This document shows positions 27,802 to 39,272 of a stretch of DNA of 40,042 nt, in pieces. Origin of the DNA: Vitrella brassicaformis. Taxonomy: Eukaryota; Sar; Vitrellaceae. Position 1 is the stretch's first letter, and the number at the start of each line of letters is the position of its first letter. A program made the translations under genes and the position numbers. The stretch is taken from contig CDMY01000494.1 of assembly GCA_001179505.1 (NCBI GenBank), positions 1 through 40,042 on the forward strand. The letters are read 5' to 3'. A model generated the notes under the pieces. It ran no database searches. It worked only from the letters and a program-made list of their open reading frames with translations, and was not told where the DNA came from.

Positions 27802-30800
27802 TTATTTGGTACGGTCAAGGCCGACAGTTTCGGCCTTGAGCTGTTGAAACTCCTCCAGCCAGCACTTGGCGAGCAGGTCAGGCCGCCTCAGTGCGTGTGT
27901 GTCGGCCTGCACAGCGACCAGCATGTGGTCGTGGTAGCTGAACACCGCCAGGCCGACCCCGACCTTACAACCCAATAAAGGCAGACACAGACAGAAGAGA
28001 GGTGAGTGACATAAGGGCGTTTTGTGGATGCCTAGCCTAGCAGATAGTGCTATGTGTGTGTATGTACCTCGTATGGTATGGGGACGAAGAAGAATAGGTC
28101 ATAGACGGGAAGGCCGCCGAAGACCCTCTGGGTGGTGGGGCCCGGCACGTTCGTCATCACACAACTGATCTGCACGCACACACACACACACGAAGGCCAC
28201 ACGGCACACATCTGCCATTGTATGTGCCCCCTTGGTTGCTTGTCTTGTAAGTGTGTCTGTCCTGACTGACCTTGCGGGTGAATCGCTTGAAGATGGCGCA
28301 GAAGACCCATCCCGGGAAGGCGTACATTAAAATCTCAAAGGCCATGAAGGCCGGCAGCAGCACACCCGAATACACCTTCCCCGCCGCCCTCTGCTCCTCC
28401 TCGCTCATCCGCCTCCACCCCTTCCCCTTCGCCCGCAGCCTCTTGGCGCACCCAAGGATGTCCAGCCAGCCACTGGTCTCTGTGGCCCTCGTCCCCCCTG
28501 CTTTGCCCGACCCCTCCTTGTATTTCGCCATCTGTGCCGTCACGCGACACAGCCGCTCGACCGAAGACGACTCCACACATGTGGGGAAGGGCAGTATTCC
28601 CCCTCCGTACACGTTGCGCAGCCCGTCGCCTGTCTGGCCCGCCTTGCGCTTGTTGACGGCCACCAGCAGGCGCATCTCGTCCTGCAGCCGGACAGGCTTG
28701 GGGTCGGTGCTGCGGGCGAACCACGACCGTCTCCCGGGGCTCAATGCGGCCTTGTCGCTGCTGTCGCCCGTCCGTGTGGAGACCGACTCGTTGCTCATGG
28801 AGGGGAAGAACAGCGGCAGGCAGAAGGGGAAGCCGCGATTGGCGCTGCCGTCGGTGGTGCTGGCCCGGTGTGGCGACCGCTGGAGGGGCGTCCTCTCGGG
28901 GCTCAGGCAGCTCCGCAGCGACGACAGGAAGCTGGGCCGACTTCTGTCGTGAGGATGGTGCCTCGCCGGGCAGGGGGCGAAGAGCGCCGACCTCAGGCTG
29001 GGCAGCGACCGGCTCGTGCGGATGGTGTCCTTGCGTGTGTGTGAGGCGGCCACGGGGGTGGTGCATCCTTGAGGGGTCAAGGTGCCGTAGGACGGCGCCA
29101 TGACGGCCGTTGGTTCGCTCAGCGGGGGGAAGGCCATCGGGGACGAAACAGCCGAGCCCAGCTGAGGGGCGTTGACACTCGATGATGACGCCTCATTGGT
29201 GGACTTGGGAGAGGCGGCCGTGAGCGGTGTGGCGAGGGAGGGCAGGCGTGAGACGTCCAGGGTCTCTCCGGTGCCTGTCGAGTCAGCGACCGAGCCCCTG
29301 CGGAGGTCGCCGTCCATGAGTGTGGGGGTGGTGACTGGCGTGTCGGTGGTGAGATAGCTGCCCGGCCTGGGCCGTCGCTCTCCGCTGCCAGAGTGGTTGA
29401 TGGTGTCCTCCTGCTGCTGTTGGTGCTGTGCATATCGAGTGTAGGCGCCGACGAGGCAGGCCGTCATGACGTCGTTGACTGTCATGGACTGGGAGCCCCA
29501 TGAGCGGCCGGCGACTGGAGGGACATACACAGGGGACTTTGGCTCGTCGGGCGACTTGGGCTCCTCGTCGCTGCTCGTCGTCCCGGTCGTCTCGCGAGAA
29601 TAAATGGGTCCCTTCCGCTGCCGCGTGCCGCACCCAAAGAGGGACTCGCGGCACCTCTTCTTCTTGTCGTCGTCTCCCTTGCCGCTCTTCCACTGCTCAT
29701 GCTGGCCGCTGTTGAAGTAGTCCTTGATGGACTTGACCTCCTGCAGGCTCACTCGCACCGGCAGACTCACACGCCGCTGATTGGACGCTAGCGGCCGGCG
29801 CATCGACGGCGCATCCCAGGACCGCTCCACAGGCCATGTGCAGCTCTGCAGCAGCAGGGACGGCGCCCGCCACAGACGCAGAAGTGGGCGGATGCGGCTG
29901 AGGAGCGAGGGCCCTCGGCGTTTCATGGCTGGGCGGGATGGTGCTGGGGAGGGGGAGGGCGAGATGTCGGGGGAGGGGACCAGGGAGGGGCTCATGATGG
30001 AGGGAGGGTCCAGCAGGTCGTTCGTGTGGATCTCAACCAGAGCTGCCAAAGCAAAAGGGGATGGATGACCGACAAATAGTCAATCCGTAGAGCGTTCAAT
30101 TCGATGCAAAGCAGGTGTGGTTGTTTCTTGTCTCCCTCCCTTACCTATTCCGTCAGCGAGTGTGTGGTGGTATCTGGCAATTAGCACGGTAAAGGGGCCC
30201 CTGAACACGCCATCACTGGTCTGGTCCTCACCAGGGGCTGAGGAGTGGTCAGCGTAGGCGAACAGCGGGTCATCGAGCATCACATTCTCTAGCACATGCA
30301 GCCGCCTGCACCCACAAGAAGGCAATGACGCATGCCATCTCCCTCGCTCGCTCGCTCGCTCCCTCCCTCCCTCCCTCCCTCCCTCCCTCCCTCGACCCTT
30401 CCTTGTGTGTCTCACGCACCACGGGGGGTGTTCCTTGTGCAGAGGCTTGTTGTTGACCTCAGCGACGAATGCCTCGAGGTCTCCCCGCTTCACCACCCGG
30501 TGGGGCCCCCCGCCGCGCACCACCTCATCCAAGGGCACAGCGCTCACGTGGTAGTCGATATCGACGTCATCCTGCGGCACCCAGCAGTACCGCCACAGCT
30601 GACGCTCCACGCGACACCGCAGCCTCGGGTGCTTGAGCACCACCCTTTCCTCGTCGCCCGACGATGGGCCGTCGGCGGCCGTGGTGGCATTGAGCCACCG
30701 GTCGGTGACGAGCTTCTGGATCTCCTTGTGAGGGACGTTGCCGCAGATGAAGCAGCCCGTGATAATGAAGTGCGGCTGCCGCCACAGGTAGTCCTCCTGC

Positions 30801-31045
30801 CCGTCGAGAGGGATGCGGTCTGTTGGCGGCGGTGGGACGCCATTGCCATTGCTGCTGTCGCTCTGCTGCCCTCTCTTGTTGCTGCTCCTTGTCCGTGCAT
30901 TCCTGCGGCAGATGAGGAGCGAGTACAGCTTGTTGACAACGGCCCTCGCGACAAAGAAGAACGTCAGCGGTCCCGTGAAGATGCTGATGGCGGCGATGAG
31001 GACGGTGATGTCCCAGACGAGTGTGAAACAGCGAAACAAACCCAT
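27802..31045 (-). CDS. Wax ester synthase / diacylglycerol acyltransferase (WS/DGAT)-like
   Basis: Exons 31045-30420, 30305-30145, 30042-28271, 28169-28068, 27963-27802 keep phase and give about 940 residues. A membrane segment lies near the start (WDITVLIAAISIFTGPLTFF). The acyltransferase active site HHxxxDG appears as YHHTLADGIG, preceded by RLRCRVERQLWRYCWVPQDD. The C-terminal half has the family pattern: MTVNDVMTACLVGAY, LLVAVNKRKAG, ISCVMTNVPGPTTQRVFGGL, PVYDLFFFVPIPYEVGVGLA, FSYHDHMLVAVQAD. Such enzymes esterify acyl-CoA to fatty alcohols or diacylglycerol, usually at the ER. The protein is about twice the usual family length: a Ser/Pro/Thr-rich insert of roughly 180 residues separates TVNDV from the VNKRK strand, and another follows the active site. 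The start is ATG 31045, just before the membrane segment. Confidence 0.88.
27815..27839. other. Perfect 9-bp stem-loop just before a stop codon
   Basis: TCAAGGCCG (27815-27823) and CGGCCTTGA (27831-27839) form a perfect 9-bp stem with a 7-nt loop, ending ten bases from the stop of the WS/DGAT-like gene. It could be a 3'-end RNA structure or chance from codon use. Confidence 0.4.
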
Positions 31046-31307
31046 CGGTGCACGAGGGCGGGCTGAATCAGCAAGTGGGATTCGCAGACACAAATTGGTC
31101 ACACTGATAATGCATGTCGGTGCATCTCACGATCGTACAATAGCGAGACGGTCTGGAGAGCGAAGGTCTCGCGAGAGAAGGTCTGTATCTCTATCCTCCG
31201 TGAAACGAACACGTAGCTCGCAGGGCCACGCCCCGGATTTGCGCCTCGCAGCAAGATGGTCTGATAGCCGATAGCCTCGGCCTTCCCCGCCCTCCCTTGC
31301 GGTGGCG
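31046..31307. promoter_or_regulatory. Divergent promoter containing TCTCGCGAGA
   Basis: The 262-bp gap between the WS/DGAT-like gene and the F-box-like gene. The perfect palindrome TCTCGCGAGA lies at 31167-31176. That motif is known from bidirectional promoters in animals; its use here is an inference from position. Confidence 0.4.
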
Positions 31308-34216
31308 ATGGAGTCGCCGAGCAAGCGGCGGAGGCTGAGCTGTGCGGAGGTGAGAGGGGGCGCGGGACAGCCCGCGTGATGCACGACGTGCATCCACAGC
31401 ATGTGATCTTGTCGTGTGTGGGTGTGGATTTGATTGTGGTTCAGCTGGAGTCCATCGCCAGCGTGATGGCGGGTGTGAGGGGCAGGTATGAGCACGTCCT
31501 CGACAAGATCAACGCGCTGGACCGACAGGTAAGGGGCAGCCGAGACATGAGCACCGAAGAGTGAGTGATCCCTAGTGCATGTGTGTGGATCTGTGTGCAA
31601 TCAGGCCAGCGAGGCGTTGACGCTCAGGGAGAGCCAGGAGCGGACACTGGGCAAAGACATGTGCCCCAACGTAGCTAAGGTAACGGACCGACATGACGAC
31701 ACACCGGCAGCTTCCTGACCGTTGCCTCCGTGCCTCTCCCTCCTGGTGTGCATGTGCGTGTCTGTGCAGATGGTGTGTCTGGATTACGAGAGGTTCAAAG
31801 TCCTGCTGTCCAAGATAGGACCAGCCGACAACGTCACGCCCAGCACCCAGGACATCCTCATCAATATCGCCCAGCAGAAACTCTCTGCCATGACACACAA
31901 CCTACACCTAGATGTAAGCACGGTCACAAACTGACAGCCGCCCACGTATCTAGACAGGGAGGAGGCAGCATTCATCCCTTGTGTGTGCGTGTGTGATGTT
32001 TTCTGTTCAGTCCTTGGCGCCGTCGCTGCTCACCCTCCCTGACGCGCTCCTGTTTGACCGACTCGGCCCCCTCCTCGGCACCGAGTCCGTCATCGGCGGC
32101 CTCTCGCGGGCCCACTCGTCCTTCCTGGGCCCCTCCCACGACCCCGACATGCACACCACCGTCACCTTCATGGCCGACCGCGCCATCGACCTGACCGACG
32201 GGCAGCTGGAGGCGTGGCGGCCCCGGCTGGCCAAGACCAAGGGGGCGGTGCTGCGTTGTCACATGAACATGGGGATGGTGCGACTCCTGGAGGGCATGAG
32301 GGACAGCCTCGAGAGTCTGGAAGCCGACAGCCACAGCGCGCAGGAGCACGAGCTAGAGGGTGTGGACGGATGGGGGGCGGCGTTCCCTCTTTTGGAGACG
32401 GTAGTGGTGGGCGGGCGATGGGGGTGGGTCTCATATCTGCGGGCCTGGGGACTCGGGTGAGTGACGAACAACACAACACACACCCAAAGTCCCAGACACC
32501 CACCACACCACCTACCCCTGCCTGTCGTGTGAGGCAGGTCGCTCGAGTGTGTCGAGTTGCGCAAGCTGAGCACGGAGGAGCAGACGGCCCACGACAACGA
32601 ATTTATGGCTTACGACACATGGTATGGGCGCGACTGGCTGCAGGAGCACGACGGCGTACGCACCCTCACCCTCTCGCCCCCATTCGCGTGGGATGCGCGT
32701 GAGGCGATGATGCTTGTCGAGCGGACGAGCGTCGACACGGTGAAGAGCTTCAGCGTGACGGCGGACGAGCCGGACCTAGAGGGGTGGGTTAACTATAAGG
32801 TCGGGAGGACCTATAATGACATGGAAGTGGAGCCGCTAAGGTCGCTCGAGGACATCGAGGCCACCATCAATGCCAAACAGATCACCCCAAGCATCATATC
32901 GGTGAGAGACCAATGCGCGTACACACAAGGGAGTGGTCATTTGCACCCTGTCCGTTGCCTGTGGTGTCACACAGTCACTGAACGCGGTCCACAAGTACTG
33001 TGTGGACCCTGAGGGCAATGAGGACTACAGCAGCAGCACATTCGACTTCCCCTTCGCCATCCTCTGGCCCGCACAGCCCGGCAGCCCCATCCGCAACATC
33101 TACGACGACGAGAGCCCCGCATTCGCGTCATCCACCCTCACCCTGGCGGCCTCGCTCGCCACATCGGTGACCTTCCCCACCAGCCTCGCACAAGACAACA
33201 TCATCCAGGCCTTCTACTCCCTGCTGCCCAAGCTGGTCTTCACATCAGCCCGCACCCTCACCCTGCAGAAGGCCAGGGACACCAACAACCCCCTCCCACA
33301 GCCACTGCTCTTCAACCTCGGCCGCGTCTTCCCATCGGTGCGGTCCATCGACATGGGCAGGGCGCGGCAGCTGGGCGAGGAGGCCGTCGTCAAGGCGATA
33401 GACGACCTCCCATCGCTGCGAATTTTGCGCTTCGCACGGCAGCCCTCTTTTCATGGGAAGCCGTTTTTCCTTCCATCGTACTTGAGGAACTGTGCCGGTG
33501 CTGGCCCACTGCTGCACATCAAGTGTGCGTTCTACACGGGTATGAATGGCAGTGAGGATTGGTCGGTGTGGGAGGGGCAGCCAGATGAGGGCGGTGAGGA
33601 TGGGGCGGGTGGGGCGGATAGCGGCAGCAAGATGGATATGGATGTGTCGTTGGGGGAGGCAGAGGGCGACAAGGGCAGCAGCAACAAGGGCAAGGGCATA
33701 GAGCGCCGCATCCGGCACATCAGCGTGTTTTTCGCTACCCCACTCTTCTGGGGTGCTGCGGAAGCCGGTGTGGGAGATGGGGAGCTGGGGCGGGGAGGGA
33801 GATGGGGAGTGAGATGGGAGGCAGATGGATGGAGATGGCGTGTTTTTCGCTACTTCGCTGCAGAGGGCGGAGAGGGAGGTGAGGAGGGAGAGGAAGACGA
33901 GGAATGGGAGGCAGACAAACCCGAAATGCTAGTCTGGTCTCGGCTGTTTCGCACATGCGTCAAGGCCATCGCCACTCTGCCCAAGCTAGATTACATCACA
34001 CTCACCACCGACGATACACTCCCTGTCGAGTCGCTGCACGAGGATGGGGAGGCAGGCGTAGCCGAGCGGCTGAGCCCTCACGGGTTCGCCGCTGTGCAGA
34101 CAGGACCCTGTAGCGTTGAGCTGTATCGGAAGGGGCTGCCCGTCACGGCGGGCCAGCGACTGATCACTGACTACTTCTCGCCTATCTGTGTCGATAATAG
34201 CAACGGGATGGAGTGA
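31308..34216 (+). CDS. F-box-like / leucine-rich-repeat-like protein
   Basis: Seven exons (31308-31349, 31445-31528, 31605-31679, 31770-31913, 32011-32456, 32538-32901, 32975-34216) join in phase to about 798 residues. The first 120 residues are helical (LESIASVMAGVRGRYEHVLD, SEALTLRESQERTLGKDM). The next exon starts with an F-box-like segment, LTLPDALLFDRLGPLLGTES followed by VIGGLSRAHSSF. The remainder has irregular LRR-like strands: LLETVVVGG, SLECVELRKLS, VRTLTLSPPF, TVKSFSVTA, ARTLTLQKA, SVRSIDMGRA, SLRILRFAR, LDYITLTTDD. Two acidic/glycine-rich tracts (EGGEGGEEGEEDEEWEAD) interrupt the C-terminal third. If the reading is right this is a substrate adaptor of an SCF-type ubiquitin ligase. 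Family-level identity is uncertain, but the coding structure is solid. Confidence 0.7.
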
Positions 34217-36112
34217 GACCGTCGTCAGATTAGTGGTGCCGGCGTTTCCTCTGTACCTTGATGATGTCATCAGTCTCGTTTCTGGCGATTCCATCGGCCA
34301 TGAGCGATCCCGATGGCATTCGATGAGGTGCAGGGGAGCGCATTTGGCCCACTCATGTGCCTTACTGACTTGACGGTTACATGAGTCACTCACTGATCAT
34401 CAGAGAGCTGGGGGCACACGGATGTGGTGTACAGATTGACTCGTGCTTCCGTGTGCGCCTGCTTTATCCATATCTCTCTCCTTGTGTTGTGTCTGGCTGG
34501 AGCGCACTGTTTCTTCTCCATCTCCTCTCTCTCGAGCTCGCCTGTCGTCCTCTCTCTCGAGCCTGTCTCTGAGTCTGTCTGCCTGGTCACTGACTGTGTG
34601 TGTGGTCGTGGCGTTCAAACCGAAACAGCGGCAGTCCCCACAAGTGTCCATCCGCTGTCTCAGAAGCACTGGACACCCTACACACACACACACACACACA
34701 CGCAGAGCCACCCATCCACCCCCTCAGCACATCACACAGACACCTTTTCCGTGTCTGACGACTGACTGATTGTACGGTACGACAGCACTTTTTTCTACCT
34801 GCCTCTCTCTCGCCCTCTCTGTGTTGGCTGCCGTCCCCTGCCAACGCAGAGTCTCGTAGCTGCTCACTCGGCGCTGTTTTGCCTCTCCTTTCCCTCTGGT
34901 GAGCTGAGCTGTGACGTTTTCGTGTGCGCCGCTTGTCTGCCAAGAAGTGGCGCACACTCGCCGGTCCGGATCTTCCTGGTGTCATGTCTGCATGGATCAT
35001 CTGTCCCCGAGGGCCGCCGATTCTCTCACTCAGTCACCTGCTGTGCTGCTGCTGAGAGATGTGTGCTCGGTGTGCTGTCTTGGGTGGGATGATCCATGCA
35101 GATATCCCGCCAGCACCGGACTCGAGTGGCCATGGCCGCTGGGGGTTTAGAAAACCCTCGCGGCCGGCGGTCTGCGGTGACGTGCGACCTCGTCGTCGTG
35201 GGCCGTTCGAGAGAGCCAGGCAGGCAACTCACACAGCTTGGAATCGAATCACGCAGCGGTGGTGCTGCATTGGCAGGGTGGGCTCGTCTCATCCGCGGTA
35301 CCACTGTGGGGATCACTTACTGGCTGGCTGTATGGTCGTACGTATGAGGGAGAGGGAGTGGTGGTCGGGGTGTGTGTGTGGGTGTAGGGGGGACGTTCAA
35401 ATGGCGCGGGCTTTGTTGTGTGTCCGCATACAGACACGTCCATGCATGCGCCAATGTCGGGCGGCAGCCACGGTCAAGGCCCATCCGCGGTCTGGGGAGC
35501 AAGGGGCCACCACACACACACACACACACACACATCCAGGCATGGCCAGACAGACACACAGACAGACAGACAGACAGGGGCTCTCTTCTTCTCTCTATCC
35601 TCCGTGCGTTTGATCTTCTGACTTGACCCGACTCGATGTATGCTGTCTGTTTGTCTGTCCTGTTCTGTGCAGTCAGTCACGTGTTTGTCCATCTGTTTGT
35701 CCATGGATGTGGGATGCTCCGTGATGATCTGCTGGTCGACAAGCCGGGATACTCATCTTTGTAGATTCTTTGCGCAGTGGTGTTGTTGTTCTTTCTGGCT
35801 TTGACTCGCTCCCTCGCGATGGAGATGGTGCACTCTCGTCGATCGAGTGCATCGTCACCATCGCGAAGCAGCGAGTTGAGGACACAAAGACACACCAAGG
35901 TGCAGCTCTTGGATATGGTATTATGACCTACCGGCCAGAAGAAAGGAGGACAATACCTTCAACGGATGCTCGCCATGCACTGGGGGGCCGGCCCCCTCCG
36001 TTCTGTCCCGGCCGCCGTCACAGCCCGCGTCTTACGGTCTTCTTACGACACATTACAGGGCAAATCTCTCAGCTGCCGCACAGCTGTTGTACACATGAGA
36101 AATCGGCCGGCG
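34217..36112. other. 1.9-kb gene-free region with foldbacks and simple repeats
   Basis: Contains CT-rich stretches, (CA)n at 34680-34703 and 35512-35533, GACA repeats (35551-35577), a 15-bp perfect inverted repeat (34987-35001 with 35088-35102), a GGGTTT-AGA-AAACCC foldback near 35144, and the long hairpin at 35799-35881. GGGGGCCGGCCCCC lies near 35984. No exon-like coding signal was found; it includes the promoter of the gene at 36113. Confidence 0.45.
35799..35881. other. Long-stem hairpin, 32-nt arms and 9-nt loop (microRNA-precursor-like)
   Basis: Arms 35804-35835 and 35845-35876 are inverted copies around a loop TCGTCGATC. 27 of 32 pairs are Watson-Crick, two more are G-U and three are mismatches; weak pairing extends a few bases further out. 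Blocks CGCGATGG/CCATCGCG and TGCACTC/GAGTGCA are perfect. It lies in DNA with no supported exon. Size, small loop and scattered mismatches resemble a pre-miRNA. Confidence 0.5.
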
Positions 36113-39100
36113 ATGCCCATGATGATTTCCTTCTCTTGGCTCCCTCTTGCACTCCTCCTGTACCACTGTGAGGCTCACAGATGGGAAGGGGGCAGGTGCA
36201 TCACCCCTGTTGGCTCCTGCTGCACCTGTTCTGTTCAGGCCGGCGTGCATGGACCTCCGAAGCCACCCCGGGCCGCTCTCTGGGGAAACAGTCACCTCAG
36301 GCAACGAAGAGCCTCAAAGCCACTGCAGGTGGGAAACTGCTCAGTTCCTTGTGCATTGTTCCTCACGTGCTCTGTTGCAGGCCCCATAAGTCGGGGCGCC
36401 GTTCGCCTGTTTTCTCCCCCCTCTGTGCAGCACCCGATGAGCACACTCAGCGTTCCTTCTCGACGGAGAAGTTTCACGAGCAGAGCCGCCGACAAGAGGA
36501 CACAGCCCCTCGCCAGCGCCGTTCAGATGAGGCGACCTCCCGTGGAGAGGACGGGGGAAGGAGGCCCTAATATTGATGAGGACACAGCGGCTCTTCCGGC
36601 CAGCCTCATCGACGAAATGTCCGCCGGCCTGCGCGAGAAGGCTCTCTCCTGGCTGCAGCACAGGGAGGAGGCGTCTACGGATGTATTATCGCTGGAGCGC
36701 CGTGTTGAGCGGCTGCTCGATGAAAACCCCCTGCCGACTTTGTTGAAGGCCAGCCAGCTGATCAACGAGGGCCTGCCTTTGGATAGTGCCAAGCGCATGT
36801 CGTGTGGGCAATGCACCAAGACATATGACGACTGGTACGAGGTTCTCTACGGGCGGCATCCATCTGACGTACCAGCAACGGAGGATGAGCAAGCGCCGGT
36901 CGGCGCCGATCATAAAGAGACACAGAGTTCTGTCCAGGAGGGTGAGAGGGATGACGCAGAGGACGTCGAGAGGGCCGTGGACGCCCTGCTCGAGAGCGGC
37001 GATGTCTCCGACACGGTGCCGTCTTTCTTCTTCTGCATGTCGTGTCTCCTCGACGGCACAGAGGTCCGGAACGCGACCGACAAACGCGAACCAGCTGCCA
37101 CCGCTGGAGCTTTCACACAGAACGCCACTGCATCTGCCGACAACAAAAATGGGACGGCGACAAAGGAGGAAGCCGCGGGCACGACTCACAGCGATAATGA
37201 CATTGAGGGAGAGGGAGATGTGGTGATCGAGGTGCTCACGATGCCTGGCGTGCCCGAGAAGGGACCCGTGAGCATGATGCGCATCAATGGGACTGAACAG
37301 CAGTTGGGCAAAGACGACACAAACAAGGAGGAGAAGGAAGTTGACAGCAAGGCAGAGAGGGCTGACGCGATGGCCGTGATGGCATCCCTCGACCGCATCC
37401 TCGCGAGAAGATGCCCGTGCGGCGATGACGACGATGACAAGAAGCAGGGCGGCAAGCCCAAGGGCCAGAAACACGCTGCAGCCTTCATCCAGACCACGAT
37501 CAAGGTCAGGAGGCATGCGATGCGCAAGCACCACCGGCAGCACAAGAAGCGACCGACCCATCGCAGCAAACCGGCGCCCTCGCCTATGCCGTCTCTGCTG
37601 AGGATGGAGGAGAGACATGAAGACACCGCAGACTCGCAGCTGCAGCTCTTCTGCGACCTCTACTGCCAGACCATCAAGCGAAGAAAACAGCAGCAGCAGC
37701 AGCCTCCCCCTCCTCCGTCTTTCCTGGAGCTGGACAGCCATCGAACCGCCGTGAACCTCTCCCTCACCCGCCCCACGCCGTACCTCGTACCCACATACCC
37801 CCGGCCATACATCGCCACCGCCTCCCTCCAGATGGTGCCTCTTGGCGGCCAGCCCGTCTCTGCCTTCCACCAGCAGGGCATCGATGCGTCTCCTTACCTG
37901 CTGTCTCCGTTGCGCAAGCCCAAGCCGGTCGAGATCAAGAAGGAGGACGTCGAGCGGACGAAGCCGAGTGACGTCAAGGAGGAGGCAGAGGAGGCGGACC
38001 CCCTCAAGAATGATGAGGGCAACAGCAAGAAGCTTGCAGAGGTGCATGTTATGGCCGAGAAGGCGCTCAATGAGGCTGACACAGCTGTTACCAAGATGAA
38101 GAAGGACATCGGACAGCTCAGTGCTGACAAACAGGCAAGCAAGGATGCAGTGCAGTAGTTGGCTGGCGATGGTGGCTGCCATCGTGTATATGGCTCGATG
38201 TGGCAATGCAGCGTGAGATCCACACCAACTTCAAGTTGGTGTTCGACGTCAAACAGATCGCCCTCCTGGAGAGGCAGAGACGCAAGAAGATACTCGCGGC
38301 AGAGGCACACCTACAACGAGTGGGCGACGGTGCCAAGGACCCAAACACGCCACTTGTGTGCGCGCGCGTGCGTGTGTGTCAGCTGGTGGACCTGGTTGAC
38401 GTCTTGAAGCAGGCATATCTCCGGGCGAGCAAGAAGTTCTGCAGAGACAGACGTCAGACACACACCAGACCGTCCATCCAATATGTTCACACATAATGCT
38501 TGCTCTTTCCCTCGCTTCAGCTCGCGTGTTGAGTGAGGAGGGTGCCTTGCCTGTGAAGCGACCAACAGCCACAGTACGAGAGACACAACACACATGAGGA
38601 CGAAGGACACCACACCCACATGCATATGCATGTCTTTTCCTCACTTGTGTGTGTGTGTGTGTGTGTGTGCGCTGCGCTGCTGTGTGTCCAACCAGTGCGT
38701 CAAGAACCCCAAGGTGCCCGGCATCATCGCCATCAAGGTGAGCAGTAGAGATAAAGATGGACAGACAGAGACAGGGCATACGAGTCACTTCACGCAGGGT
38801 GAGAATCTGCACCGGTGTCTCGGCCTGGAGCTCGTCAGCACATCAGGCGAATGCGGATAGCCGAACCTGCCTGAAGGAACAAACACACAATTGTATACCT
38901 ACCGTGTCGTGAATGCTGCCCACTATCTATCTCGCCTGCAGAGTTGACAAGGTCCAATCCATGTTGGAGAAAAACCAGAGCATCACATTCGGTCGGTGGA
39001 TCCAACACAAGCACATCCGCTCACCCAGGCATACTGACTGACCCGTGTTCGGTGCGGTGGGCGTGTGTTCAGGTCAGAAGAAGTATCCTCGTCTGGACAA

Positions 39101-39272
39101 CAATCATGCCATCTTCGACGACATCGAGGTCAGGGACCTACGACCGAGAAACGTGCATACCCTCTGTATGTGCACGCGTGTCTCTCTCTCTCTGTTTCCT
39201 TCACAGGTGCGCCAGACGGGCGAGTACATCCTCTGTCTGCTCCAATACCGAAAGAAGGAGAACCTGCCTTAA
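36113..39272 (+). CDS. 827-residue protein of unknown function with signal peptide
   Basis: Nine exons: 36113-38134, 38212-38319, 38383-38452, 38521-38573, 38696-38737, 38798-38814 (17-nt microexon), 38942-38991, 39073-39128, 39207-39272; every junction keeps phase. The first intron (38135-38211) uses a GC-AG pair with a strong CAG|GCAAGC donor. The chosen ATG starts MPMMISFSWLPLALLLYHCE, a plausible signal peptide. The body is low-complexity and charged, with paired cysteines (CGQC, CMSC, CPCG), a Gln/Pro run (KQQQQQPPPPPSFLELD) and a lysine/glutamate-rich helix (EIKKEDVERTKPSDVKEEAE). The C-terminal exons encode a more ordered segment (NFKLVFDVKQIALLERQRRK, LVDLVDVLKQAYLRASKKFC, VRQTGEYILCLLQYRKKENL). 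I recognise no family. The N-terminal 80 residues are the least certain part. Confidence 0.7.

Noticed and set aside
28272-28952. 226-codon plus-strand frame inside the WS/DGAT-like gene
   Set aside because: Shadow of the minus-strand exon, which carries the recognisable acyltransferase motifs.
34424-34769. Overlapping frames rich in Ser/Leu/Cys
   Set aside because: Products of CT-rich and CA-repeat sequence with no exon-like features.
36331-36382. 52-nt GT-AG intron in the first exon of the unknown gene
   Set aside because: Using it leads at once to an in-frame TAA, whereas the unspliced frame stays open and joins coding-like sequence.
36686-38206. 506-codon antisense frame opposite the unknown gene
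   Set aside because: Leu/Arg/Val-rich reverse image of acidic, lysine-rich coding sequence; the plus strand has consistent splicing and composition.
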